A stretch of 64,000 nt of DNA from Acinetobacter shaoyimingii. GTDB lineage: Bacteria > Pseudomonadota > Gammaproteobacteria > Pseudomonadales > Moraxellaceae. The first letter of the stretch is position 1. Each line of letters begins with the position of its first letter. Made by a program: the position numbers and the translations under genes. This document shows positions 45,890 through 55,670 of the stretch, piece by piece. The notes below the pieces were generated by a model. The model made no database searches. It was not told the DNA's origin and saw only the letters and a program-made list of their open reading frames with translations. The DNA lies in contig NZ_CP049801.1 in the NCBI RefSeq assembly GCF_011578045.1, positions 1,736,001 through 1,800,000 on the forward strand, in the 5' to 3' direction.

Positions 45890-48800
45890 TTAATCTTTCA
45901 ACTTATTGGCACTAAATTGGTCATTTTCAGTAGGTTTCACCACACGAGTGGTCTCGGTGTATTTCACACCACCCGACTGATAATAAGTTTGAGTGATAAA
46001 ATCATCATTTGCTTGAGTGACGCTCGTGACTGGCTTGCGTACTTCGCTCATAGGTGGTGTCACCGTTGGCGCTGTTTGTGTCGACGCACTATAAGTCGGT
46101 GCAGCACTCGTCGGGTTTGAAGTACGAATTGTTTCGGTATAAGTCAAGCTTCGCGATTGATAATAATTTTGACTGATATAGTCTTCTGAATTCGGAACAG
46201 CCTCGCTTCCTCGCATATCAGATTCGACCTGACCGATGCTTTGCAGTTGTTCAGGGTTCAAATTCATATTCAAAGGATTACTTAAGCCACCCAATATATT
46301 GGAGGTAAACTGATCTTTAAACTGATTCAGGGTCTGACTACCCAGATCCTTCAAAGCATTTTTTCCAATATCTTTGAGCGTATTGGCATTTAAATTAAAT
46401 AAATTATTCTTAAGCTGAGCAGTGATGTTTTGTCCCAATTGCGTCAATGCATTTTGCAACATCCCTGACGATTGCGGTACAACTTCCTCTGCCCATGTGT
46501 AGTCTCGATCAAAGTGATTAGATTGTGACCATGCACTGCGTAAGTCTTTTTCAAGTTTGACTTGTGCAGGACCAGGCGCAATTCCTGTAATCTGAGCAAA
46601 ACCATTACCATCGAGCTTTCCTGTCAATTGCTTGCCTAAAGCATCAATGACTTGATAACCACTTTGTTTAAAGAAATCTGTGCCACCATAACTGCGTAAA
46701 ATGTCTAATACACCTTTGAGTGGCTTCGCTTGTGGTAATTGAGTAGACACACTGGCACTGGCACCTGGCTGGAACACATGTTGTCCAGCTTTGACCTCAA
46801 AGGTTCCACCTGTTTTCGGAAATATCCCTGAACCATTTAAAGTAATTTGTGAGCTAGCACCTGTAATCACAATTTCTTTCGGACTACTAATTTCAATTCG
46901 GTCATCCGTCGATGTAATTTTGATACCTTGCTTGGCTAACACATCTAAAGCATCTGACTGTGCTTGTATTTCGACTTTACCTTGACCTGCATAGAGTCTG
47001 GCACCAGATTGTGCTGCAAATAAGCTAATTTTCTGGCTGGCATGTGCAATCAAATTCTTTTGTGTGCTGATATTGATGCTATCACCTGCACTGTGGTTAA
47101 TTTGCCCATCTGCTGATAAATGAATATCTTCAGGTGTGCTCAATGCAATCCCTTCCGGCGAGTTCAGTAGCAATAATGCTTTTTTAAATTTAGCAATATC
47201 AGCCTCAATTTGTTCAGCAAATTCTTTAAGTTGATCGACTGACTCAATTTCATCAGTTTGTTGCTGTTTAGCAATATCACTTAAAGCCTTGGTATTGGTC
47301 TGGCTGGCTTCTAATTGTTTTTTCGCTTCTTCTGCCGCTAAATGATCACCTTTTGCGGCATCCTGTTTGTAGGTCGAAACCAATAAACCTTGTCCTGCCC
47401 GTACCGCACCCCACTGGTCGGTTCTGAGCTCAAAACCTTCGCCTCGCCCTTCACTTTCTTCTGTTTCTTTGGGGTGACTTAAGTTACCCAAGTTGAGTTG
47501 AGTTACCCCATGACTGCTTTGTAGTTGGGTGGAGATTTGTCCTGTGGTGTCATCAAAGCGTAACTGACCAAAGCCTTCACCTTGAACTTCTTTGGAGCGA
47601 ATCCCTGCCAATTTTTTAGTATCTGGCAATTGACCTTTAATGTCGAACTTGGTTGGGCTACGTTGTGCTTCATGAATACGCCCCACCACAAATGGTCGGT
47701 CAATGTTACCATCAAAGAAGTCAATCACTACAATTTCATTGATACGAGGAAGGAAGCGTGCCCCATAACCCTCACCTGCCCATGGGGTCAGGACATCGAC
47801 CCAAGCAGAGTCAGTATCGTCATTATTTGAGCCTGCTCCACCATCAAACTGGTGATCTTCGTTACGGGTGAACAAGAAACGGACTTTAATCCGTCCCCAT
47901 TCATCGACATGGATTTCTTCACCTGCAGGTCCAACGACTTTGGCACGTTGCGGATGTGCGGCTGGGCGATGTGCCAGTGGGTTGTATTCTGGAACGGTGG
48001 TGATGTTACGACGTTGCAGGATTAAGCTGTTGGCTTGGCGTTCATCATTTTGGTTGGTGCTGGTTGTGCTAATGAGGTTTGAGCTGACTGCACCATTAAA
48101 ACGGTTTTGCGTCCATTGGCTTTGTGCCAGTAATGCATTGATCTGATCATTCAGATCTTTGGGTAAGTTGTTTTGGTTATAGAAAGTCTTACCCACAATC
48201 AGAAATTCTTTGTCTGCACCGCTGTGTTGGTCTATTTCTGGGTGTTCGTTAAACTCAAACCAATAACCGACCTGACTATCACGTACAGTTGAGTTCGCAA
48301 TGAATTGTTTGCTTTTGGCATCGTAGTAATTGCTGAGGTTTTGGTTGAGCTTTTCAATCTGGCTGTTGCTGGATGCAGTGGTTTGATCTTCACCGTTTAA
48401 GTCTTGCATCCACGCTGGGCTGAAGTGCCATGCTTGTTCTAAGCCTAAGCTGGCATTGTCTTGATTTTGACTGTGTTGGTGTTTGCTTTGGACTGAACCA
48501 GCCCTTCTTCTTGTTCGAGGACATCGGCTTGCCAGCGTTGTACATGAACAGCAGTGGGTTGTAGGGAGCGTTGTCCAATAAAACTGGTGATACTGTCTTG
48601 TTGTTCTGTGGCACTACTACGATGAAAACGAATATTACGACGCTCTAAGGCGTTGTATTGGCTGTTGTCATCAATCAGACGTAGTTTTTGGGCTTCAATT
48701 GAAGCCGATGAATTGGGTACATTAAAGTTGTGCTTCATCAATGAGCCAGTTGATACCTTCACTACGCATCAAGCGAGTAAGGAAGTCGTAATCCGTTTCA

Positions 48801-49318
48801 TTGCTTTGCATGATGAATGGACGGACATCGTACTGGTTTTTAAGTCCGCTAATATCAAGGCTTAAGCTCGATGCAAACAATGGACTTTTGTTTTGCCATT
48901 CCTGAAAAAGCGTATCGACCACATCCACAACAGATTTATTCATAAACACACGGCTATTGCGTCGTTTATGCCACAGTGAAGTTGGGTCTTCTAGTGTGAG
49001 TTTATATAGGGTGAGTGAGCCGTCACTTTGCCCTTGTGCAGCTTCAGTAATAATGCCCGTAGTACGGAATAACTTGCCATTGTCCGTGACTTGATCGACG
49101 GCTACCTGACTGCCAATGAATTCTTTTAAAGAGATCTGCGCATTGGTGGACAGACAGATGAGTTCTGCCTTTAACCCCTCGTTTAAGGCATGTTGTCCAT
49201 CTATTCGTTGTAAAAAGACTTGGCTGTTTAAGTTTGAATTTGAAAATTGAACATGGATGGCACGTTTTTGTGCGGTAAGTCCCAATTGTTCTAAGGCCGA
49301 AAAGATATTGGCAAGCAT
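45890..49318 (-). pseudogene. vgrG: vgrG spike gene with two compensating frameshifts
   Basis: The start is ATG at 49316-49318 (MLANIFSALEQLGLTAQ). The first 198 residues are a normal VgrG N-terminus, ending GINWLIDEAQL and a TAA at 48722. The next about 90 residues continue in another frame (VPNSSASIEAQKLRLIDDN...), and near 48465-48480 a 4-nt insertion-like change returns to the first frame (MQDLNGEDQTTASS...). The remainder (to 45890) has the VgrG base, a DUF2345 blade region and an extension carrying two repeats. It is either a recently inactivated spike gene or holds two sequencing errors. If intact it would be one protein of about 1140 residues. Confidence 0.85.
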
Positions 49319-49891
49319 CTTTATTATCTATAGTTAAAGGTTTATTTAAGTGTTCTATTTAATCAAAAAAGCTGTTTACAAAACAGTGCATATGTAGCAT
49401 AAGTTGTTATGAAATGTAAATTGGTTATCGAATAGTCGTTGATTCTTTTAGTAAATTTAGTGAAAAGTAATGTAATTATTCTTGTCTTATCACAATGGTA
49501 TTCACAATATGTATCTAATATATCAGATTTTATATGTATATGAGCATTGTATCTATTCCAGTAATATATCCTCACTAGCTTAGAAGGCATGAATTACTTT
49601 TAATCAATGCGCCAAAAAACACTAAATTGTTATAAAACACACAACAGGATTTAACCTGATCAAGCTTTAAATTGAATTTAGAGTTATCGTTTTTTCAATT
49701 ATTAGTCATTTTTTGGCTACCCTCTCAGTCCATTCGAACCGAATGAATAATGAATTAGATGAAATATTCATCATAAAGACAATTGATTTTTAACATGAAT
49801 TGAATACTCATTTTATAAGGTCTACAATTTGCAAAACTATATGGAATTTATTTCATTAGATTCCTTTTTTGTAAAAACACTAGGCTTGTAA
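49319..49891. other. 573-nt divergent gap between vgrG and the lactonase gene
   Basis: The gap is AT-rich. A 15-nt dyad CATTCG-AAC-CGAATG (49731-49745) is the only clear structure and could be an operator for the lactonase gene. No gene is supported. Confidence 0.5.
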
Positions 49892-51100
49892 ATGAATAAA
49901 GTTAAATTAATTCAACTACTTATTTTAAGTGGTTTGGGTTTGGCAGTAAACGGTTATACAGCATCAACAGATGCTGCAATAGCAAATACGGGTTCTCAAG
50001 AATTACTCATTGGAACTTGGACTGGTGGTGTTCCAGATGGTGCAGGTGCTTTAAAACCTGTATTTAACAGTCAAGGGATATATAAAGTTCGTCTTAATGC
50101 CGATGGTACGATGTTACCGATCAGTCAAGTCAAACTAAGTAATCCATCTTGGTTGGCTTTTTCTAAAAATCAACAGTTTGTATATGCCACCAATGAAGAT
50201 AATGGTGATAAAGACGGTAAAGTTTCTGCTTTAAAATTTACAAAAAAGGGTGATTTACAGTTACTGAATAGTGTCAAAAGTCATGGTCAACAACCGACTC
50301 ACGCAGAAGTTTCTCCAGACAATAAATTTCTATTGATTTCTAACTATTCTGAACGCCCTAATCATGCAGGTGTAACCGTTTTTTCAATTAAAAAAGATGG
50401 TAAAGTTGGTAAATTAGTGCAAAAAATTGCCTTTATTACAGGTAGTCAAGCACTTCCAGATCGTCAAGCGGATGGGCATGCACATTCAACTGCATTTAGT
50501 CCAGACGGTAAAATTGTTTATATGGCAGACTTGGGTAGCGACCTGATCAAAGCATATCATTATGATGCAGAAGCCAAGCAACCATTAAAAGCTGCGCCAA
50601 ATCTTGATTTGAAATTTAACAGCGGTAGTGGTCCACGTCATTTAGTCTTTAGTAAAAATGGCAATTATATTTATGCGACGACCGAAATGGGCGCTCAAAT
50701 TATTGTCTTTAAACGTGTGTTTGATTCGTATAAAGTTATTCAACAAGCCAATTTGACAGATCAAGATGATCCAGATTCTAAAGGTGGTGCGGGCTTAATT
50801 TTCTCACCAGATCAGAAATTCTTGTATGTCGGCAACCGTAAAAAAGTCAATGAAATCGTAGCTTATGCTGTTGATAGTAAAAACGGTAAATTATCTTTAG
50901 TTGGTCGTTACCCAAGTGGTGGTATTGAGCCACGTGCTTTTGATATTGATGCCACAGGTCAATATTTAATTGTTGCCAATGTATTTAGTAATACAGTAAG
51001 CCAGTTTAAACGTGATTTAAAAACAGGTGAACTTAGCCCTACTCAAATTGCGCTACAAATCGGTTTACCGACTGATGTGAAATTTATTCCTAAGCAATAA
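49892..51100 (+). CDS. Secreted lactonase-fold beta-propeller (6-phosphogluconolactonase-like)
   Basis: The 402 residues begin with a Sec signal peptide (MNKVKLIQLLILSGLGLAVN), then form a seven-bladed propeller of the Pgl/muconate cycloisomerase-like lactonase family: ELLIGTWTGG, HAEVSPDNKFLLISNYS, GHAHSTAFSPDGK, GPRHLVFSKNGNYIYATTE and GIEPRAFDIDATGQYLIVAN. It would hydrolyse a lactone in the periplasm. The physiological lactone is unknown. It has its own terminator and lies in a neighbourhood that also has a periplasmic sugar dehydrogenase-like protein (27.7 kb). Confidence 0.85.
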   Translation: MNKVKLIQLLILSGLGLAVNGYTASTDAAIANTGSQELLIGTWTGGVPDGAGALKPVFNSQGIYKVRLNADGTMLPISQVKLSNPSWLAFSKNQQFVYATNEDNGDKDGKVSALKFTKKGDLQLLNSVKSHGQQPTHAEVSPDNKFLLISNYSERPNHAGVTVFSIKKDGKVGKLVQKIAFITGSQALPDRQADGHAHSTAFSPDGKIVYMADLGSDLIKAYHYDAEAKQPLKAAPNLDLKFNSGSGPRHLVFSKNGNYIYATTEMGAQIIVFKRVFDSYKVIQQANLTDQDDPDSKGGAGLIFSPDQKFLYVGNRKKVNEIVAYAVDSKNGKLSLVGRYPSGGIEPRAFDIDATGQYLIVANVFSNTVSQFKRDLKTGELSPTQIALQIGLPTDVKFIPKQ

Positions 51101-51125
51101 ATGCATTTAAAAAGATTCAATGCAT

Positions 51126-51153
51126 AAAAAAGGTCACTTTGGTGACCTTTTTT
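51126..51153. terminator. Bidirectional terminator between lactonase and YcaO genes
   Basis: The 12-bp perfect stem AAAAAAGGTCAC/GTGACCTTTTTT with loop TTTG gives a T-run on both strands. It lies between convergent stops at 51100 and 51192. Confidence 0.92.
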
Positions 51154-51191
51154 ATTGAAACTTAATGATCTTATAACAGAGACACAAATAA

Positions 51192-53390
51192 TTAGCCCTG
51201 CTGAGCCACAAATTTCGCACGTGCTGCATGCAATTTTTTATAACTTTCGATTAAACGTAAATGACGGTCTAAGCCTTCAAGTTGCATATTGGTTTCTGTT
51301 AAGCCATAGAAACGAATGCTTCCGTCCATTGAGCCAATCACGGCATCCATACGTTCTTCACCAAACATATGACGGAAATTCGCTTCATAATCATTCAGAT
51401 CTAATTCGTCATCGAGTTCAACTTCAAGCACCACATTCATGCATTGATAAAACAATCCACGTTCAACCGTATTGGTGTTGTATTGTAAGAATTGTTCAAC
51501 CAAGTCTTTAGCTTCTTCAAACTGTTGTAATGCAACATAAATAAGAAGTTTAAGTTCTAGTACCGTCAATTGTCCCCATTCAGTATTGTCATCAAATTCA
51601 ATCCCAATGAGGGTGACAATATCGGTGTAATCATCAACTTCTAACTCTTCTAATCGTTCAACCAAAGATTCAAGCTGTTCATCATCTAAACGATGGATAT
51701 TTAAAATATCTTCACGGAAAGGTAATGCTTTGTTGGTATTGTCCCAGATCAGATCTTCTACCAAATAAATTTCAGAATAATTAGGCACCAAAATACGACA
51801 AGCCGTTGCACCTAAGTGTTTATAGACTGCCATATACACTTCTTTGCCCATATCTTCTAAAATGCCGAATAATGTTGAGGCTTCAGCTTCATTGTCACCA
51901 TTGCCTGTGAAATCCCATTCCACAAATTCAAAATCGGATTTGGCACTGAAGAAACGCCAAGACACCACACCGCTTGAATCAATAAAATGTTCGACAAAGT
52001 TATTCGGTTCAGTCACTGCATTTGAGCTAAAAGTCGGTTTTGGTAAATCATTTAAACCTTCAAAACTACGACCTTGTAACAGTTCCGTCAAACTGCGTTC
52101 TAATGCGACTTCAAGTTTTGGATGTGCACCGAAAGAAGCAAAAACACCGCCTGTACGTGGGTTCATTAACGTCACACACATCACAGGATATTGACCGCCA
52201 AGTGAAGCATCTTTCACTAAAACAGGGAAACCTTGTTCTTCTAAGCCTTTAATGCCTTCAACAATACTCGGATATTTCGCTAACACTTCCGCTGGCACGT
52301 CTGGAAGAGTGAGTTCGCCTTCCAAGATTTCACGTTTCACCGCACGTTCAAAAATTTCAGATAAACATTGAACTTGTGCTTCTGCCAAAGTGTTCCCAGC
52401 ACTCATACCATTCGACAGGTACAAGTTTTCAATCAGGTTCGATGGGAAATAAACAGTTTCACCATCAGACTGGCGTACGAATGGCAGTGAGCAAATACCA
52501 CGTGCCGTATTGCCTGAGTTGGTGTCGTATAGATGTGTGCCTAAAAGCTCACCCTCTGGATTATAAATGTCACGAGTGTAATCATCTAAGATTTCAGTTG
52601 GTAATTCACCCTTTGGACCCGGTTGAAACCATTGTTCATCTGGATAATGCACAAATTCAGCGTTGGCAATGTCTTCACCCCAGAATTGATCGTTATAAAA
52701 GAAGTTGCAGTTTAAACGCTCGATAAATTCGCCTAGCGCTGATGCTAAAGCACTTTCTTTGGTTGCACCTTTACCATTGGTAAAACACATTGGTGATTGC
52801 GCATCACGAATATGCAATGACCAAACATTCGGCACAATGTTACGCCATGATGCAATTTCAATCTTCATCCCCAAACCGGCCAAAATACCTGACATATTGG
52901 CAATGGTTTCTTCTAAAGGTAAATCTTTACCTGGAATAAAGGTGCTGCTCCCCGCTGCTAAATTTGGCATGAGAAGTGCTTGAGCATCTGCATCAATGCT
53001 TTCCACTTCTTCAATCACAAACTCAGGACCAGTTTGAATGACTTTTTTCACCGTACAACGGTCAATCGAACGTAAAATCCCTAAACGATCTTTTTCAGAA
53101 ATGTCTGATGGAAGTTCGACCTGAATTTTAAAAATTTGTTTATAGCGATTTTCAGGATCAACAATATTGTTTTGCGATAAACGAATGTTATCTGTTGGGA
53201 TGTCTCGTGCAGCACAATAGACTTTTACAAAGTAAGCTGCACATAAAGCCGATGATGCTAAAAAGTAGTCGAATGGACCTGGCGCTGAACCATCACCTTT
53301 ATAACGAATCGGCTGATCGGCAATGACAGTGAAGTCATCAAACTTCGCCTCTTGTCGAAGGTTATCGAGATAATTGACTTTGATTTCCAT
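51192..53390 (-). CDS. OsmC-YcaO fusion protein
   Basis: The protein is 732 residues from the ATG at 53388-53390 (MEIKVNYLDNL). The longer frame to 53429 has no better site. Residues 1-140 form an OsmC-like domain (YFLASSALCAAYFVKVYC), and about 165-600 a YcaO domain (GKGATKESALASALGEFIERL, with the Glu ladder for ATP binding). The C-terminal part is helical and acidic. YcaO proteins use ATP to activate amide backbones, and this fused form is linked with the ribosomal S12 methylthiolation machinery. The length is normal for the fusion family. It is monocistronic. Confidence 0.92.
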   Translation of the reverse strand: MEIKVNYLDNLRQEAKFDDFTVIADQPIRYKGDGSAPGPFDYFLASSALCAAYFVKVYCAARDIPTDNIRLSQNNIVDPENRYKQIFKIQVELPSDISEKDRLGILRSIDRCTVKKVIQTGPEFVIEEVESIDADAQALLMPNLAAGSSTFIPGKDLPLEETIANMSGILAGLGMKIEIASWRNIVPNVWSLHIRDAQSPMCFTNGKGATKESALASALGEFIERLNCNFFYNDQFWGEDIANAEFVHYPDEQWFQPGPKGELPTEILDDYTRDIYNPEGELLGTHLYDTNSGNTARGICSLPFVRQSDGETVYFPSNLIENLYLSNGMSAGNTLAEAQVQCLSEIFERAVKREILEGELTLPDVPAEVLAKYPSIVEGIKGLEEQGFPVLVKDASLGGQYPVMCVTLMNPRTGGVFASFGAHPKLEVALERSLTELLQGRSFEGLNDLPKPTFSSNAVTEPNNFVEHFIDSSGVVSWRFFSAKSDFEFVEWDFTGNGDNEAEASTLFGILEDMGKEVYMAVYKHLGATACRILVPNYSEIYLVEDLIWDNTNKALPFREDILNIHRLDDEQLESLVERLEELEVDDYTDIVTLIGIEFDDNTEWGQLTVLELKLLIYVALQQFEEAKDLVEQFLQYNTNTVERGLFYQCMNVVLEVELDDELDLNDYEANFRHMFGEERMDAVIGSMDGSIRFYGLTETNMQLEGLDRHLRLIESYKKLHAARAKFVAQQG

Positions 53391-53702
53391 GCAGGTACCT
53401 AACGATTGTGATGTGTTTTTTTCAAACACATCAAAAAATTCAATTTTTTGGAATTGGCCAAATAACGTGATGTCATTGACTTAAAATAGAAAATAAATAG
53501 ATCAGCGACAAAATACGAGTATTTGTTTGAAAGCTGAAAAAGAATGAACGAATTTTACCGAATAATTGCAAAGAAATAAGGTTTTTTATCAAAGAAAAAC
53601 GCTTTTTTCGCAAATAAAAGGATATTCGACCGGTTAATATCTCTAAAATTCAAATAACACACGATTTTAAAAATTTAATCAGAAAAAATAAATAAGCTTA
53701 AA

Positions 53703-53720
53703 CTGGCACTCATTTTGCTT
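53703..53720 (+). promoter_or_regulatory. Sigma-54 promoter of the ABC transporter/oxygenase operon
   Basis: TGGCAC starts at 53704 and TTGCT at 53715. GG (53705-53706) and GC (53717-53718) are exactly 10 nt apart. All core positions of TGGCAC-N5-TTGCW match. It is followed 7 nt later by a 28-bp palindrome, mirroring the arrangement at 2069-2122. Confidence 0.85.
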
Positions 53721-53725
53721 ATTCA

Positions 53726-53753
53726 ATATTACGATTTATAAAAAAAGTAATAT
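53726..53753. promoter_or_regulatory. 28-bp palindrome (ATATTAC-N14-GTAATAT)
   Basis: Perfect 7-bp arms at 53726-53732 and 53747-53753, with an AT-rich spacer. It has the same total length and hexamers (GTAATA/TATTAC) as the operator at 2095-2122, but the half-sites face the opposite way. It is located between the sigma-54 promoter and the permease start (53766). Probably a target of the same NikR-fold regulator; the reversed orientation is a caveat. Confidence 0.6.
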
Positions 53754-53765
53754 CGGGGCGAGATT

Positions 53766-54710
53766 ATGAGTTATGTTGCAAAAGAACTGAGCAAGCAAAA
53801 TAAAATATTGCTGAGCTTTTGTTCTTTTTTAATCCCAGTTTTAATTTGGTGTGCTGTTAGTTATTTACCTTTTATCTGGCATCCACAAGTACAAATTACT
53901 GAAGCAGGCAGTGTGAGCTATTTTCAGGTCGATAGCCGTGTAGAAAAAGCGGTGTTTTATAGCGAAGCACAAAATGCAGTTAATCAAGGTTTAGCCCCAC
54001 CTCAAGGGAAATTGGTCAATCCGATATACTTACCAGCACCACATGAGGTCGCAAAAGCTTTAGTCACAGCATTCACCACTCCTCCCGTTCAAGACAATGC
54101 ACCGTGGTTTCACCAAAGTTTGTGGCACAGTATTAAGTTAGTTTTTATTGCTTTTTTTATCTCATCATTGATAGGTTTACCTTTAGGTATTTTGTGTGGT
54201 TTTTCGTCAAAAATTTCTTTGTTAACAGAACCTTTTGTTGAGTTTTTCCGTTACTTACCAGCGCCAGCCTTTGGTGCATTGGCTGTGGCAATCTTGGGCA
54301 TTAATGATGCACCGAAAATAGCCATCATCGTCATTGGTACATTATTTCAACAAATTTTGATTATTGCCAACACCACACGACTGGTTGACAGAAGTCTCAT
54401 CGAAGCAGGATTTACTTTAGGCACCAATAAAATCAAAAGTTTATTTTATGTGGTCATCCCTGCTGCATTGCCTGAAATCTATCGTAATTTACGTGTTTTA
54501 TTAGGCTGGGCATGGACCTACCTCATTGTTGCTGAATTGATTGGAAGCACTTCAGGCATTACTTGGTTTATTACTCAACAAGCACGTTATCAAAATTTCG
54601 AAAATGTATTTGCCGCTATTTTAATTATCGGTTTAGTCGGTCTTATTTGTGACATGGTTTTAATGAGATTGGGTCAACGCTTATTTAAATGGAAAGCAGG
54701 AGCACACTAA
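53766..54710 (+). CDS. ABC transporter permease (nitrate/sulfonate/taurine class)
   Basis: The 314 residues begin with one N-terminal helix (about 14-34) and a periplasmic loop, followed by the BPD_transp domain with five to six helices. The ATPase-contact EAA loop is EAGFTLGTNKIKSLFYVVIPAALPEI-like (about 210-235; short form EAGFTLGTNKIKS). The ATG follows GGGGCGAGATT, which is almost the same 16 nt that precedes allophanate hydrolase. Its stop and the ATPase start share one base (TAATG). No binding protein is encoded nearby. The lipoprotein at 4535 is the best candidate partner. Confidence 0.9.
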   Translation: MSYVAKELSKQNKILLSFCSFLIPVLIWCAVSYLPFIWHPQVQITEAGSVSYFQVDSRVEKAVFYSEAQNAVNQGLAPPQGKLVNPIYLPAPHEVAKALVTAFTTPPVQDNAPWFHQSLWHSIKLVFIAFFISSLIGLPLGILCGFSSKISLLTEPFVEFFRYLPAPAFGALAVAILGINDAPKIAIIVIGTLFQQILIIANTTRLVDRSLIEAGFTLGTNKIKSLFYVVIPAALPEIYRNLRVLLGWAWTYLIVAELIGSTSGITWFITQQARYQNFENVFAAILIIGLVGLICDMVLMRLGQRLFKWKAGAH

Positions 54711-55591
54711 TGGAAAATTTAGAATTTAATTCATCTGAATATTTTCAAAAAATCTATAAACGCCCTGTCCTTCTAGAGGCGAAAAATCTCACACAAACGT
54801 TTAAACATGGCAAGACTGAGCGTACGGTTTTAAATGCACTCAATTTAAAAATTCATAAACGTGAGTTTATTTGTGTGATTGGTCCATCTGGATGTGGAAA
54901 ATCGACATTTAGTCGTGTGGTTGCAGGTTTAGATGCTTATAGCAGTGGTGAAATTTTGGTGGATGGCAAGGCAATTACTGGACCAAGCCCAGAGCGTGGC
55001 ATGGTGTTTCAGGGTTATACCCTATTTCCATGGAAAACAGTGAAAGAAAATGTCATGTTTGGCCCCCTCATGAAAGGTCAAAGCCAAGCGACTGCTGAAG
55101 CGCATGCTAGAGAATGGATTAATATTATTGGTTTAGATAAGTATGAAAACCAATATCCACATGAACTTTCTGGCGGGATGAAACAACGCGTTGCCATTGC
55201 TCGTGCACTGGTGAATGAACCAAAAATACTGCTCATGGATGAACCTTTTGGTGCACTAGATCCGCATACTCGCCAAAAAATGCAGCGCCATTTGATGGAT
55301 TTATGGCAGAACATCGATATCACCATTATTTTCGTGACTCACGATATGGACGAAGCGATTTTACTCGCAGATCGTATTGTTGCATTAAAAGCCAATCCAG
55401 GGGAAATCAAAGAAATTATAGAAGTGAATTTACCCCGACCTCGTCACCCAGATGTCATGTTAACACCTGAATTTAAAAAGTTACGTCAACATGTCGATCA
55501 ATTGGTGCATGCCGATGAAGATGAATTAGATCCTGCATTGGCTGAACTACCAGTGATTCCAAGAATGACTCAAGTCAGCCATTGCAAATAA
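54710..55591 (+). CDS. ABC transporter ATP-binding protein (NrtD/TauB type)
   Basis: The protein is 293 residues from the ATG at 54710. An upstream GTG frame at 54689 overlaps the permease. Walker A GPSGCGKST (about 63-71), Q-loop VFQGYTLFPWKT, signature LSGGMKQR, Walker B LLMDEPFGALD and H-loop VTHDMDEA are all intact. It couples ATP hydrolysis to solute import with the preceding permease. A guanidine-II riboswitch begins 16 nt after its stop, so expression of the next genes can be controlled separately from transport. Confidence 0.95.
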   Translation: MENLEFNSSEYFQKIYKRPVLLEAKNLTQTFKHGKTERTVLNALNLKIHKREFICVIGPSGCGKSTFSRVVAGLDAYSSGEILVDGKAITGPSPERGMVFQGYTLFPWKTVKENVMFGPLMKGQSQATAEAHAREWINIIGLDKYENQYPHELSGGMKQRVAIARALVNEPKILLMDEPFGALDPHTRQKMQRHLMDLWQNIDITIIFVTHDMDEAILLADRIVALKANPGEIKEIIEVNLPRPRHPDVMLTPEFKKLRQHVDQLVHADEDELDPALAELPVIPRMTQVSHCK

Positions 55592-55607
55592 TCTATATGT
55601 TCCTCAA

Positions 55608-55664
55608 ATCTTTGGGACGACCCAAAGATGTTATTTTCCAGTTGGACGACCAACGATCAAGGTG
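55608..55664 (+). promoter_or_regulatory. Guanidine-II (mini-ykkC) riboswitch
   Basis: Two tandem hairpins have identical ACGA tetraloops closed by G-C pairs: stem ATCTTTGGG (55608-55616), loop 55617-55620, CCCAAAGAT (55621-55629), and stem GTTGG (55641-55645), loop 55646-55649, CCAAC (55650-55654). An 11-nt linker separates them, and AAGGTG (55659-55664), the ribosome-binding site of the oxygenase gene, starts 5 nt after the second stem. Twin hairpins with ACGR loops next to a Shine-Dalgarno sequence define this class, which binds free guanidinium and turns translation on. An SMR exporter, the classical partner gene, is in the same operon. Confidence 0.92.
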
Positions 55665-55670
55665 ATTGTC

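Noticed and set aside
41148..49318. Many plus-strand ORFs of 60-140 codons opposite Rhs and vgrG
   Set aside because: They are antisense shadows of strongly supported coding sequence, without ribosome-binding sites or family resemblance.
54689..54709. Upstream start for the ABC ATPase
   Set aside because: It lies inside the permease gene. The TAATG overlap at 54708-54712 gives a normal coupled start.
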